Position numbers and translations under genes: made by a program. A stretch of DNA of 64,000 nt, taken from Pleurostoma richardsiae (Eukaryota > Ascomycota > Sordariomycetes > Calosphaeriales > Pleurostomataceae). The DNA is taken from positions 3,985 to 67,984 of the forward strand of contig JANBVO010000050.1 of the NCBI GenBank assembly GCA_030052745.1. Reading direction: 5' to 3'. Below, piece after piece: positions 35,312 to 46,603 of the stretch (its first letter is position 1; every line of letters begins with the position of its first letter). Under the pieces are notes generated by a model. That model saw nothing but the letters and a program-made list of their open reading frames with translations. It made no database searches and was not told the DNA's origin.

Positions 35312-35786
35312 TATGCACAAGAACCGTCGTCAGCGAGTCGCTCTTCGATGCTAGCTTTCAGATGACCGGTGTGGTCCCAGCTGCTTTCTTCGACAAGCTG
35401 CGTCTCTACTAAAGGGGCAATCAACAGCAAAATAGCACGTGAACATCCCGCTTTGTAAGGCGATTTGGTTATCTTGGGGTCTTATCTTCCCTGGTCCGCG
35501 TTGCGTCACTAGACTTCGTCGGGCGGCCCGAATCCGAACGCCCTGAAACGCCAACGTCCCCGCCACACGCTTCGGACAACATGCGGCCGCTAACCGCAGA
35601 CTGAAGCGATAAATGCATATTCGGTTCGGGGCATGCATGTCTGCTTCGGTATTTAGGGTTATCGCACTCTACTGCCATCTTCACAGAACCATCTACACGA
35701 GCTCCTTGTATTACTTACTATTGTCATTGACTTCAAGCTACTACCTTTAGTCCCCGAAGACTTAGTCACCCCTATCCATAGCCACG
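35312..35786. promoter_or_regulatory. Divergent promoter, P450 / class II aldolase
   Basis: 475 bp between two divergent starts, so the two genes may be co-regulated. It contains one NotI-like GCGGCCGC at 35583-35590. No specific factor site can be assigned. Confidence 0.5.
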
Positions 35787-36717
35787 ATGGCACCGTCCGC
35801 GACAGCAGATCTTGTCTCTTTTTCCCCTGTATCCCCTCCTGCTAAGACTCAGGATGTCGACGCAATGGCAGGCATGGCACACAGGGGCAAAGCTCTCCCT
35901 GGCATTCCCAAGTTCTCCTCGGCTGCCGCCAAGCGACAGTGGCAGCTCGAGCACATGGCCGGCGCTTTTCGTGTGTTTGCACGCGAGGGTTACTCCGAGG
36001 GTATCTCGGGTCACATTAGTGTGCGGGATCCGGAGTTCGAGGACCGCTTCTGGATTAACCCGCTGGGTAAACACTTCGGCATGATGCAGGCCAGCGACAT
36101 GATCTGCGTGGACCTTAACGGTGATGTCGTCGGTGGTAACACGGCTGGCTCTATCAATGCTGCAGGCTTTCAAATCCACAGCGCGGTGCACCGCTCGCGC
36201 AGCGACGTGCACGCCATCTGTCACACCCACTCAGTGCATGGGCGGGCGTGGTCGGCATTTGCGAAGCCGTTGGAAATGATCAACCAGGATGTATGCTATT
36301 TCTACGGGGCGCAATCAGTGTACTCGGATTACGGTGGAATTGCCAACGAGTCGTCCGAGGGACAGAGGATTGCAAAGAGCCTAGGGAACGGGAAGGCGTG
36401 TATTCTGATGAACCACGGACTCTTGACGGTTGGACAGACGGTGGATGAGGCGGCATTCTTGTTCTGTCTGATGGAACGGAGCTGCAAGGTACAGCTGCTG
36501 GCTGACGCCTCTGGACATGAGAAAAAAATTGTCAGCGACGAAGAGGCTGCTTACAACTTCAAAATGGCGAGCACTCCCGTAAGTCGAATCCCCAACGTCC
36601 ATGAGAAATCAGCATTGCTGACTTCGTCTATCCTAAATCCAGGAAACATTGTACACGGAATTCCAGCCCCATTACGAATATGAAGAATACTTGTCGAATG
36701 GCAACTTCAAGAGGTAG
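35787..36717 (+). CDS. Class II aldolase/adducin-domain protein
   Basis: Exons 35787-36578 and 36643-36717 join to 288 residues (intron GTAAGT...ATCCAG, 64 bp). The core EGYSEGISGHISVRDP, DRFWINPLGKHFGMM, the zinc ligands in CHTHSVHGRAW and the later His in MNHGLLTVG fit the class II aldolase family (L-fuculose-phosphate aldolase, ribulose-5-phosphate epimerase and adducin heads). Fungal stand-alone members are common and mostly uncharacterised; some sit in catabolic or secondary-metabolite clusters. The metal site looks complete, so an enzymatic role is likely. It is divergent from a P450. Confidence 0.88.
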
Positions 36718-38033
36718 ATCATTGTCGAAAGAAAGATCATAAGATAGTCGACTACATGGGATGTATTCACGCATGACCAGTTCATAGTTCGGGCTGAAAC
36801 CCGCTGAATAAACCCTTCGTATCGTAGTATACCATTACAGACGTCAACCAGACGGATGGCGTAACAGAGTGTTGGAGGGTGAGGGTCGTATTCGGTACGT
36901 ATAAAAGCGATTATAATGTCTTTACCGTGATACAGACCGTGTACGATACAGCAGCTCGCGAGATCAGTATAGAGTATCAGTCATTAAGAGCTGCTCTACC
37001 CAGGTCCGTATTCACGGTCTTAGGTTTGCTTTACAGTTCTCATCAGGAGTTGAACCGGTGATATATCCGTGCATGGATGAGATGACACCATAGAAGTGCA
37101 CGGGCCGATCATTCACAGGTGACTGGTACTCGATAGGTAACCAACGGCTGCCATCTTTCAGTTGCAAGATGAGTTCCGAACGGGAGCTTGTGTTGCCGAG
37201 GTGAATCTACAAGACAGGTCCGTAGCCCTTGGTGAAGAGAAGTAAGATCAGAATGACGGTGCAGTGAAGAGCCAGGACTGTTCTACTCAGTGTTTCCACC
37301 ATTTATCACAACTTGTAGCATGATCCTCACCGAGCTTCTTGAGGTAACCTACGCTGGAAAGTTCACCGGGAATCTCGGGAATATTTTGCCTAGGACAGAG
37401 CGTAGACAAGAGCTCCGGTGACGAGCGACATCGGTACCGGTTTGGAGAGAAGAATTGCGACCTTAAACTGGCTCAAACGATATTATACTAAGATTGATGC
37501 AGAACACTGTGCCTAGGCACTTTGCAGTCTGAGGCTCTGTTCGTTTATTTCAAGTATCGACGTTCTCCTTAGATCCCCAAGCAGACAGTGATGCAATTAT
37601 TTACCTACGTTTCCGCACCCTGGAGATGTGCAAGAAGTGTGTCGGAGAGTCCGACGGTCGGTAATGGAGGGTGTGATCGTCGATAAGGACCCACCGTCGT
37701 GGTTGCGGCTGTCGGACTCTAGTCCGCCGCTGTCATCAGCATTAATCCTCATGCGTATGGACGGAAGAGCGATTCAGCTCTTATCTCGTAAACGGATCGG
37801 TTCCTCAGTCCCGACCAGCAGTAGGGATTCACGCCACCCGAGCGCGTCAATGCCTCGCCATGAGGTCTGTCTTAAAAGAAACCGCTCCACTAGTTACGTG
37901 CCATGTCTCTTCGCAAGCTGCAGTGTAACCAACTTTCCTTCATTCGTCTATACCAGGCCTTCTGCACGGTGGTTGTGTCTTCTTTCTTTTCTCCGGCATC
38001 CGGCGTCGAAGAGCCCTTTCCCATAGGATCAAC
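36718..38033. promoter_or_regulatory. Upstream region of the amino-acid permease
   Basis: 1.3 kb without a recognised gene. The last 400 bp hold two inverted CGG pairs, CGG-N5-CCG at 37643-37653 and CGG-N8-CCG at 37713-37726 (perfect arms CGGACT/AGTCCG). These are the kind of site bound by Zn2Cys6 dimers. Confidence 0.5.
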
Positions 38034-39905
38034 ATGTCAGCCTCCCAGTACTCCGAGAAAGGCCCACCGACCGAGTCCGTCAAAACCAGTCAGACGCCAA
38101 GCACGGGTGAAGATGTTTCGCCGGGCGTAGCGGTCGATGTCACCGCCGGCTCGCAGGCTCTACATCGCAAGCTGCGCGGAAAGGAAGTCCAACTCTTTGC
38201 CATTGGGGGAGCGATCGGTACATGTAAGTCACGCCCTCTGCAAGGGTTCGAGGCCAACCGTCACATATGACAGCCTTCTTCCAAAACAAGGCTGACGAGT
38301 GATCACCGAAGCACTCTATGTGCAGATGGGCTCTGCCCTGCCTAAAGGAGGCCCTGCAGGCCTATTTATTGCCTTCGTCATCTGGGGGGCCGTCATGTGG
38401 GCTGTCAACGAGTGCTTCGCTGAGATGGTGACCTACCTGCCAGTACCGTCGCCCTTCATTCGTTTCGGTAGTGAGTGGGTGGACGGTGCTCTTGGCTTTG
38501 CCATGGCGTGGAATTTCTTCCTCAATATGGCATTCCTCGTACCCTTCGAAATTGTGGCGATGAACATCATGTTCACGTTTTGGACGGATAAGGTGCCTGT
38601 CGAAGCTATCATTGTGGCAATGATCGTCCTTTACGCCGTCCTCAACATCGTTACGGTGCGCTATTTTGGTATCTCAGAGTTCTACTTGTCGATATTCAAG
38701 GTCATCCTCATGCTTGGCTTGTTCTTCTTCACTTTCATCACCATGCTCGGCGGTAACCCCAAGCACGACCGCTACGGATTCAGGTACTGGGATAACCCAG
38801 GGGCCTTTGTCTCGCATCTCGTCCCCGGAGGGACCGGCAAATTTCTGGGTGTCCTGTCCTGCGTCTATCAAGCCAGTTTTTCGTACGTCTAAAACGATAC
38901 GTTTCAGCGTCTCACTTACTAACAATCGAAAGGATTTGTGGGCCGGAGTACATCTCGATGGTTGCCGCAGAGTCCGAGCAACCCCGCAAGATCCTGCCCC
39001 CTGCTTTTCGGTCATTTGTCTGGCGGATTCTGGTCTTTTTCGTGGGCTCTGCCCTTTGCATGGGCATTGTTATCCCTTACAATGACCCCACCCTTACTGG
39101 AATTCTGGGAGGAGAGCTATCCGGGTCGGGCACCGGCGCTGCATCGTAAGTCCCATGCAATGACGGACGGCTCATCTAGCGAGATTGACAACCAATTAGG
39201 CCCTATGTTATTGCTATGCAGCGACTTAAAATCCACGGTCTACCTCACCTGGTCAACGCCTTGATCATGACTTCCATCTTCAGCGCCGGCAATGGTCTCC
39301 TCTTCGCAGCGACTAGAACTCTGCACGGCATGTCCATTGAAGGTCACGCGCCGCGATTCTTCTCGTGGTGCACCAAGGGCGGCGTACCTCTCTATGCCCT
39401 CCTCTTCTCCCTCGCCTTTTGCCTCTTAGCCTTCCTCCAAGTCAGCAGCTCCTCCGCCGAAGTGATGAACTATCTGGTCGACCTTGTCACCTGCTGTCAG
39501 CTCATCAACTACGGCTTTACCGCGCTGACATACCGGCACTTCTACTCTGCTCTGAAGAAACAGGGCGTGTCAAGGGACACCCTGCCATACAAGGGACGCT
39601 TTCAACCGTATACCTCGTATTTTGCTATGGGCGGCACGCTCTTCATGGTTCTTGCAGGGGGCTATGATATCTTCCTGAAGGGCGGGTGGAGCGTCATGTG
39701 GTTCTTCCTGGATTACGGTATGATCGGCTTCTTCATTGTGGCTTTCCTTGGCTGGAAAATTCTCCGCAGAACCAAGTACATCTGGCCTGGAACTGCGGAC
39801 CTAAGTCTCGGCGGTCTCAGGGAGGAAATCGACACCTATGAGGCTCTCTATGTGCCACGAACACCGAGTGCAGTGGACAAGGTGCTGAACAAGCTCTTTG
39901 AATGA
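38034..39905 (+). CDS. Amino-acid permease (APC superfamily)
   Basis: Exons 38034-38223, 38312-38882, 38933-39145 and 39200-39905 give 559 residues with matching phases. The cytosolic N-terminus ends in LHRKLRGKEVQLFAIGGAIGT, the TM1 motif of fungal amino-acid permeases, followed by SLYVQMGSALPKGGPAGL. About twelve hydrophobic segments follow. CGPEYISMVAAESEQPRKILP is the conserved stretch before TM7. The C-terminus is short and charged. It imports amino acids across the plasma membrane with protons; specificity cannot be read from sequence. Nearby inverted CGG sites suggest Zn2Cys6 control, as for proline or GABA permeases. It lies about 3 kb from the hydantoin block and could import or re-import its amino-acid products (speculative). 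Confidence 0.88.
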
Positions 39906-40097
39906 TCTGCATGATAAATATAAATAGACAATTTGAAGAGATAGATGCCTATTATTTGCACTAGTATCGACGGGCAAACAATGTAAGACCTGTGCGCAAC
40001 TTTAATGAATGCCATTGTACGGCGTGGTGTTGTTTAGTATCACGGGTTCCCCAGGTGATACCACGCATACAACGTCCACTTCAGCAGCCCATGAGCG

Positions 40098-41159
40098 TCA
40101 AATACACTGCGCATAATAAGGGTTGAGTACCGAGCAAGTTCCGGAAGCGCATGACGTCGGCCCTGACCAGCCGCTCCCTCCACACTGCCCGTACAGCGTC
40201 TGTCCTTGGCCTCCGCTGGGCGGAGCTGTTGTAGTAACCTTTGTAGATGTGGCGAGCGTCGAGGACGTTGAAGTTACTGTGGTTGTGGCCTTCGAGCTGG
40301 TCGGCCCGGCCGTCGTGGTTGCTTTCGTGCTCGTCACGCCGCCGCTGCCCACAGTTGCGCTAGCCGATGCCGTGATAACCGAGCTGCTCTGTGCGACCGA
40401 GATCGGCACACCCGGTATCAGCGTCGGGCCAGGCACGATGTAGCTAATAGGCGAGGTGTAGATATTGAAAAGAATGCCGGGATCGTCCGACTTGTATAGC
40501 TGAGTTCCAAGCACGCCGCTAGGCTGGCTTGAGCCACCACCTGTCACCTGCAGGTTGATACACTGCGGGTACGCCTGTGCGCCGTTGGCTTGACCAGCCG
40601 CGTGAAGTGCGATGATCTCGTGTCGTAGAACATAATTACCCGGCGTCAGGTCAGCTGGGATCTGGACGAGCCAGGTGCTATTATTTGAAATGAGGGTGTC
40701 AGTGGCCCAGAGCCCCGGGTTGGCACCGGAGACCCATCCAGGCCCATCGATCTTGAAGAACTCGAGCTTTGTCTTGTCAGCACTCTCGCAGAGCCCGTCG
40801 CATCGCGCAAGGTAGTCGATAACCGGGCCGTGGTGACTGTCCGGCCAAGGCACTAGCCACTGTAGGCTGACCTTATCACCGGCGGCGATGGTTGCGTAGC
40901 CTGGGGCCGGAGTAGCGTTGCGGTGACAGATGATATCTGGGTCGCCGAAGGCCGAGGGAGATACAAAGCCATTGTCTTTGTCGTCTATGACCCAGCCAAT
41001 CGTTGAGGGAGGATCAGGCATGTAAGGAAACGACGTCCCGTCGTAGTTCTGATACGATACACCGTCAATGACAACATTTGTGACGTGTCCATGGGCCGCA
41101 ACGGTGGATGCAGACACCAGGAAAAGCGCTGCGAGTTTGGCCGCTGACTTGTACATCAT
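40098..41159 (-). CDS. AA9 lytic polysaccharide monooxygenase with C-terminal CBM1
   Basis: Single exon, 353 residues. A signal peptide of 22 residues ends at VAA, leaving His at the mature N-terminus ([11 protein letters not shown]), as needed for the copper histidine brace. The second brace His is in [16 protein letters not shown] (about residues 105-120) and the axial-site region is [12 protein letters not shown] Ser/Thr-rich linker (about 265-315) joins a C-terminal CBM1 ([18 protein letters not shown] onward) with its aromatic binding residues. AA9 enzymes oxidatively cleave cellulose or hemicellulose outside the cell. The gene has no intron, unlike most neighbours. Confidence 0.95.
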   Translation of the reverse strand: MMYKSAAKLAALFLVSASTVAAHGHVTNVVIDGVSYQNYDGTSFPYMPDPPSTIGWVIDDKDNGFVSPSAFGDPDIICHRNATPAPGYATIAAGDKVSLQWLVPWPDSHHGPVIDYLARCDGLCESADKTKLEFFKIDGPGWVSGANPGLWATDTLISNNSTWLVQIPADLTPGNYVLRHEIIALHAAGQANGAQAYPQCINLQVTGGGSSQPSGVLGTQLYKSDDPGILFNIYTSPISYIVPGPTLIPGVPISVAQSSSVITASASATVGSGGVTSTKATTTAGPTSSKATTTVTSTSSTLATSTKVTTTAPPSGGQGQTLYGQCGGSGWSGPTSCASGTCSVLNPYYAQCI

Positions 41160-42760
41160 GTTGACTGTTAAGCTGTGCTGGTATGGGTGGTAGAAAGACT
41201 GCCAGATCGAAGGTACAATACTCCCTCAACACCAGCACTGAGCGACGAAGACTGTCATGGAGCGGCCTTGCCGAACCGCGAAAGCGCAGTTCCAGATAAC
41301 TTCGTCCTCTTTATAACTGCCTTCGCGGCTGTTTCAGCACTATCGAGGAGGTTGGCCTGCGTCACGCGCAGCTGCGGAAAATGCATGTCAATGCGACACT
41401 GCGCGAGGCACTACCGGTCCAAATCTCCTCCACGTTTCCCGTCTGGGGAACAGCAGCTAGCCTCGGGAATCGTCATGAGTGATGTCCGTTGTCATGAAAG
41501 GCCAACCGGGAACATGGACTTGCTTGGAACTGGGAGGTTCCGGCAATGCCGCCATTGTGGACTCCGGACCAGGTTTTCAGCGTGGCAGATTACGGGAGAA
41601 GGACATGGTGACGAATCGACGAATAGAGTCACACCCTGATCCACAGGCAGCATCGGGGGATGAAAAGGGCAATCTCGGGGCTCGCTCCGCCGTGACCATC
41701 CGGATGTAAATTGAAGTGATCCGATGAACTGGAGTGACACGGGGCGATGATTGGTCTCGCCAAGGGAAAAGGGGCTGGCTAGGCCGTTCCGGGAACCCGG
41801 TTTTGCGGGGAGATGTAACGGCACGAATCTCCGGCCGCGGAAGCTATTGGCGGACTTTTCTCGGGCGATTCCGAGAGGACGGACGGGCGGTTTATATTAA
41901 CCATCCACGGCTGGAATTCCCCTTGGCCAGGCTCATTGCATTACCTCAAGCCGTGCATAATCGGGGTGTCACTCAGACAAGGGTATAATACCATGGGAAT
42001 AATCAAGGAAACGCGGGCTATCCAGATTCCCCTTCACGGAATTCACGGAGGTGCGTTTTGCATACTACAGAAGCTGTATGCGTATACCTATAGGAACAGC
42101 GTGGCGATGAAGCCACTATAGAGATCGAAGTGAAACGTGGTCCATCGGAGTGCCGTCAATCGTTTGTCGTCCGCCATAAAACAAATGCTAAGATGCTTTA
42201 TATACCTGTAAGATGCTTTCATAGGCTTGGTAGTAGGCTCGCCAATATTTACCTCACCGTACACAACTCTTTTATGGGTACCTCACAGACTTCCGAGGCC
42301 TTAGCATCATCTCCAGTGTAAGGTAGGAACTATGAAGCTTCGCTAGAAATCAGGAGACTACATTCATCAACCGGAATCGGTCCATTCCACGATGTCCTTT
42401 GTTCGAACCGATGCTTCTACCAAGGCATGGTCTGAGCGTACTGTAGGGTGTAGCTGATATAGATTGCTTTGAAGATGGCCTTGTCTGCCGGCCGCTGGCT
42501 CAATACATTGGCCCAGTATCTTACCCTATCTCGGCCGATGGCATTGGCCTATCTGATATAAAACGCATGCCGGCCGGGTACCGGCCGAGGTGGTTGACGT
42601 CGATCTGTGGCCAACACAGGTTTATTCAGGAATCAAATATAATCGCTACGGACAGAGTACATACGAGTCAGCCTCTTTTTCGGTCTGTTCTGGTCATAAT
42701 CAGGTATTCACATGTGTCTTTGGGAGATAAGCTAATTACCGCGTCTTCGATCCTGTCACG
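41160..42760. promoter_or_regulatory. Divergent region, AA9 / N-carbamoylase
   Basis: 1.6 kb without a recognised gene. The right end, 173-272 bp before the carbamoylase start, holds four CGGCCG hexamers (42489, 42532, 42571, 42582), two of them extended to CGGCCGA. A single CGGCCG at 41832 lies upstream of the AA9 gene. Confidence 0.6.
42489..42588. promoter_or_regulatory. Cluster of four CGGCCG elements upstream of the N-carbamoylase
   Basis: CGGCCG at 42489-42494, 42532-42537, 42571-42576 and 42582-42587; the second and fourth are followed by A. Such everted CGG/CCG sites suit Zn2Cys6 regulators, and the same element recurs in the other promoters of this block. Confidence 0.55.
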
Positions 42761-43862
42761 ATGCCCCGGGTCATCAAAGTGGCCGCTGCCCAGATCGGTG
42801 CAGTCCACAAATGGTCGACACGAGAATCAACCTTGAAGCGCATGATTGACCTTCTCGACTCGGCCGTCACCAAGGGAGCACAATTGATTGTCTTCCCAGA
42901 GACGGCATTTACCACTTTCTTTCCCCGCTACCTCTTCGAGGATCCAGCCGAAGTCGAGTCCTACTTCGAAGATGACGCGGGCGGCGACTCCATTGCCGAG
43001 TCTAAGAACGTTAAACCGCTGTTTCGCAGGGCCCGCGAACTTGGGGTCGACATTTGGGTCGGATACGGCGAGCGGACAGCCGAGGGCCGCCACTTCAACA
43101 CCGCCGTGTATTACTCAGGCCGTTCGGGCCGAGTCCTCAACAAGTACCGCAAGACGCACGTCCCCGGGTTTGTTGAGCCGCCGTTTCCTGGTGCGGAAGT
43201 TCACTTGGAGAAGCGATACTTTGAGACAGGGAACCTTGGCTTTCCGGCCTTCCGCGTCCCTGGTCTCGTCGAGAATACGCTTAAAGAAGGCACTGTCCAG
43301 ACAGACACCGAAGGGAGAGGCGATCCAATCATGGGGAGTCTTATCTGCAACGACAGACGATGGCCCGAGTCATGGCGAGCGTATGGGCTGCAAGGTACCG
43401 AGCTGGTGCTCGTCGGCTTCAATACCAATGGGAAGGCGGACGACATTTACAAGCCACGCAAACCCGTCTCGCTTGAGGAGGCACGCGCTGAGGCACTGTT
43501 TCATCACAGGCTAGTCATGCAGTGCAACTCTTACGCAAATAGTTGCTTCTCTATTTCAGCTGGTCGGTGTGGGATGGACGACGACAAGTTTGATCTTATC
43601 GGTGGCAGCAGCATCGTTGACTCCGACGGTCATATCATCGCGGAGGCGAAGACGACCGAAGATGAGATCGTTTACGCTGAAATTGATCTGGAAGAGTGCC
43701 AGAAAGGCAAGAAGGAAGTAGGTCTTTCAAGGCTGGCCTAGAAAGAGCGTGGCTAATCCTCTCGCATAGATCTTCAACTTTGCCGTTAACCGCCAGCCTC
43801 AGTCGTACGGAATCATTACGGGACAGAAGGGGATCACTGAGCCCCAGCTCCTGTCACAGTAG
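42761..43862 (+). CDS. N-carbamoyl-D-amino-acid amidohydrolase (nitrilase superfamily)
   Basis: Exons 42761-43717 and 43770-43862 give 349 residues (intron GTAGGT...GCATAG, 52 bp). The sequence follows bacterial D-carbamoylases closely: FPETAFTTFFPR with catalytic E47, NKYRKTHVPG with K131, HLEKRYFETGNLGFP, the nucleophile C196 in ICNDRRWPESWR, and a C-terminus IFNFAVNRQPQSYGIITG. It should hydrolyse N-carbamoyl-D-amino acids to D-amino acid, CO2 and ammonia. A segment of about 20 residues between GFPAFRV and the nucleophile strand is extra compared with the Agrobacterium enzyme as I remember it. It stands upstream of a hydantoinase, the preceding enzyme of the same pathway. Beta-ureidopropionase is a less likely alternative, because the CNDRRWPE and FFPR motifs are D-carbamoylase-like. 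Confidence 0.88.
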
Positions 43863-44545
43863 AAGAGTAGTTCACGAGTCTTCCGTCATAGCTGGTCTTT
43901 TTGCAAATGAGTGCTAAAATTAAATCCCAATCTACGACAGAAGTGCTGTAACGTCGACTTCATGCAAACTTACTATGATGATTATATACGTGAGTGCCAA
44001 TTGCCGAAACATCGCAAGGTCTCTCGGACCCTACGCCTGTAGGTTGGATACTATACAGGAAATTCAATTAGACAGACTAGCAGGGTCATTGGGACCGATC
44101 CCTTGCAAAGATGCCCTGCCCAAGGTGTTATTTAATAGAAGGCCGTTGTCGTGCTACGCAATCAGCAACGAGTTGGAACGGGATCAACTGGCCTGATCTG
44201 TAAGCTAGGACTGCAGGAGCGGCTCTGCCGATGGAATGTCTCGTCTTGTTAGGCGGCTTCGACCTGGCCGACATACCGTAGATGTAATGGAGCTGCCGGC
44301 CGAGACGGCCGTTCAAGGACCGATCGAGCCGAGTCTGAAGATGATCGTGTCTTATCGGATAGGATGCTTAAGCCACTCTAGCCCGAGGTTCTCGTACGAA
44401 TCTCGCAATTCGACTATTGGAACTATGTGTGCCGAGTTGCCGCCTCGTCTGGAGAGCATTCGCCTCTCGTCGCTTTCACAAGGGCAGCCTCAAGTACTGT
44501 AGGTAAGCAAGTCGAACAAATCCTTCCGGCTCACACACCACCACC
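43863..44545. promoter_or_regulatory. Intergenic region and hydantoinase promoter
   Basis: No gene seen. CGGCCGA at 44297-44303 and CGGCCG at 44306-44311 lie about 240 bp upstream of the hydantoinase start. Confidence 0.55.
44297..44311. promoter_or_regulatory. Paired CGGCCG elements upstream of the hydantoinase
   Basis: The pair reads CGGCCGAGACGGCCG. Its first 11 bases, CGGCCGAGACG, recur exactly upstream of the cluster regulator at 52819-52829. Confidence 0.55.
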
Positions 44546-46170
44546 ATGGGAGACATCACTTCTCTATTGCTTCCCTCGTCCATGGACTTTGATTTAATCG
44601 TGACGAATGGTGTTATCGTGAGTGTCTTCCAGGACAACAGATGAGGTCATTAACACTGACTTATCTGAACTAGGTCACTTCCGCCGAAATCCTCGACTCC
44701 CGGACAGAAATTGGTATCAAAGATGGAAAGATTATTTGCCTCGGACAGTACCTACCGCGAAGCCTGCATACAAGAATCCTCGATGCAGGACGGGGGTACA
44801 TAACTCCAGGCGGTGTTGACTCGCATGTGCACTTGGCTCAACCTGAGAGCCCCGATGGAGATAACTGGGAAACTGGAACAAGAGGCGCAGTCTCCGGAGG
44901 CACTACAACGGTTCTGGCCTTTGCTTCACAGGCCCGAGGCGACGAGTCACTGTTTCCTGCCCTTGAAGACTACCATAGAAAGTCTCGCGGAGAAAGTTAT
45001 TGTGATTACGGATTTCACTTTATCTTGACGAATCCAACGCCGCATATTGTCGAGAGAGAGCTAAGAGTTCTTGTGGAAGAGGAAGGCATCACCAGTGTCA
45101 AGCTGTACATGACATATGAGCCCCTGAAACTAGGCGACCGCGCTATTCTCGACGTTATGATGGCCGCTCGCGACCTCGGCATCACAACTATGATCCACGC
45201 CGAGAACAGCGACATGATTTCCCTCATCACCGAGCGCCTCGAAAAGCGCAACCAGATCGCACCATGGTACCACGCGGTATCCCGCCCGCAGATCGCCGAA
45301 GGCGAGGCCACGAACCGCGCTATTGCCCTCGCAGAGCTGATCGACGTCCCGGTGCTAATCGTACACGTCTCTTCGGAGCTAGCTATGAACCACATCCGCG
45401 AGGCCCAGACGCGAATGCTGCCCATCCACGGCGAGACGTGCCCGCATTACCTTCTCCTACTAAGCGAGGAGATGAAGGCACCCCATTTCCATGGCGCCAA
45501 GACTGTTTGTTCGCCCCCACTGCGACATGAACCGCGGGACCTTGAGGCTATCTGGCGAGGAGTCGCGAACGGCACGTTCACGACGCTGTCGTCAGACCAC
45601 GCGCCGACGAAGTTCGCGAGCCCTCACGGGAAGACACGAGGCATGAAGGGCAGATTACCGGTCTTTAGGGACATTCCCAATGGTCTTCCGGGTATTGAGA
45701 CACGGATGCCCCTCATGTTCAGTCATGCGGTCGGGTCCAACGCCAAAATCACACCGACGCAATTTGTGCAGTTGACAGCGACGAAGCCGGCGGTGTTGTA
45801 CGGACTTAGGGGCGTCAAGGGAAATATCGCGCCGGGATACGACGCCGATATTGTAATTTGGTATCCGGACAACCACCCGTTCTCGAAGAAGGACAAGGAC
45901 GAGAGTGATATGGGTAGTCTGCGCATCGGAATAGATATGCTTCACCACGACTGCGACTACACACCGTATGAGGGTATGTGGGTGAACAACTGGCCTAGGT
46001 ACACTCTTCTGCGCGGGCAGGTGGTCTGGGATCGGGATAATGGCGGTGTAGTGGGCAGAAAGGGGGGTGGTCAATTCTTGAAACGGAAGAAGGGAGAAGT
46101 CGTAAATGGACAAACCGGAGGCCAGGGAGCGCGAGGGATAACAGCAGCTGAACGGGAGCTATGGCTATGA
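44546..46170 (+). CDS. Hydantoinase / dihydropyrimidinase
   Basis: Exons 44546-44617 and 44674-46170 give 522 residues (intron GTGAGT...GAACTAG, 56 bp). The cyclic amidohydrolase metal centre is complete: H75 and H77 in VDSHVHLAQ, the lysine to be carbamylated K167 in SVKLYMTYE, His in IHAENSDM, His in VHVSSELAMNH and Asp in SSDHAPTKF. The fold is that of dihydropyrimidinases and D-hydantoinases, which open the cyclic diamide ring to an N-carbamoyl amino acid. Together with the D-carbamoylase 0.7 kb upstream in the same orientation it forms a two-step hydantoin-to-amino-acid route. Fungal Pyd2 (dihydropyrimidinase) is the alternative label. A second ATG at 44582 would remove 12 residues. Confidence 0.88.
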
Positions 46171-46603
46171 ACAAAGAGTGAGCGCCTCCCTGTGCTCGAC
46201 AGGTACTACCAAAAAAAGGGCTACGGCATTGCAGCACAATCGACAATTTAACCCCGTATGTAATGTGTGCATTTGGTCGGTTACATTTGTTCAAGTAAAC
46301 CACGACGTTTCATTGCCCTGGGACGCCAGAGTAGCAGATATTCGTATCCGGCACCATAGTAAGTACTCCATACGAGCCCAGGTAGTTACAAAAAGGGCTG
46401 AAAATGGATGACCCTTCACGAAAATGGTATTTTGGGATAGAATTAATGGTACTGGGAAGCAGCGTCCAAATAAATAAATCAAATACACCTAAACTCATAC
46501 CCATGAATTCAAGAAAGACAACTCTCGTCAACCTTCCCACCCACCAGAAGCACCAGTATTAGGACATTCCTCGTTTCAACCTCGCCTTTTAATAAGCCAC
46601 TCT
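46171..46603. other. Convergent intergenic region
   Basis: 3' ends of the hydantoinase (+) and NCS1 permease (-) genes; no gene seen. Confidence 0.55.

Noticed and set aside
37628-38026. 132-codon open frame upstream of the amino-acid permease
   Set aside because: Composition is not protein-like and it abuts the permease start; more likely promoter and leader.
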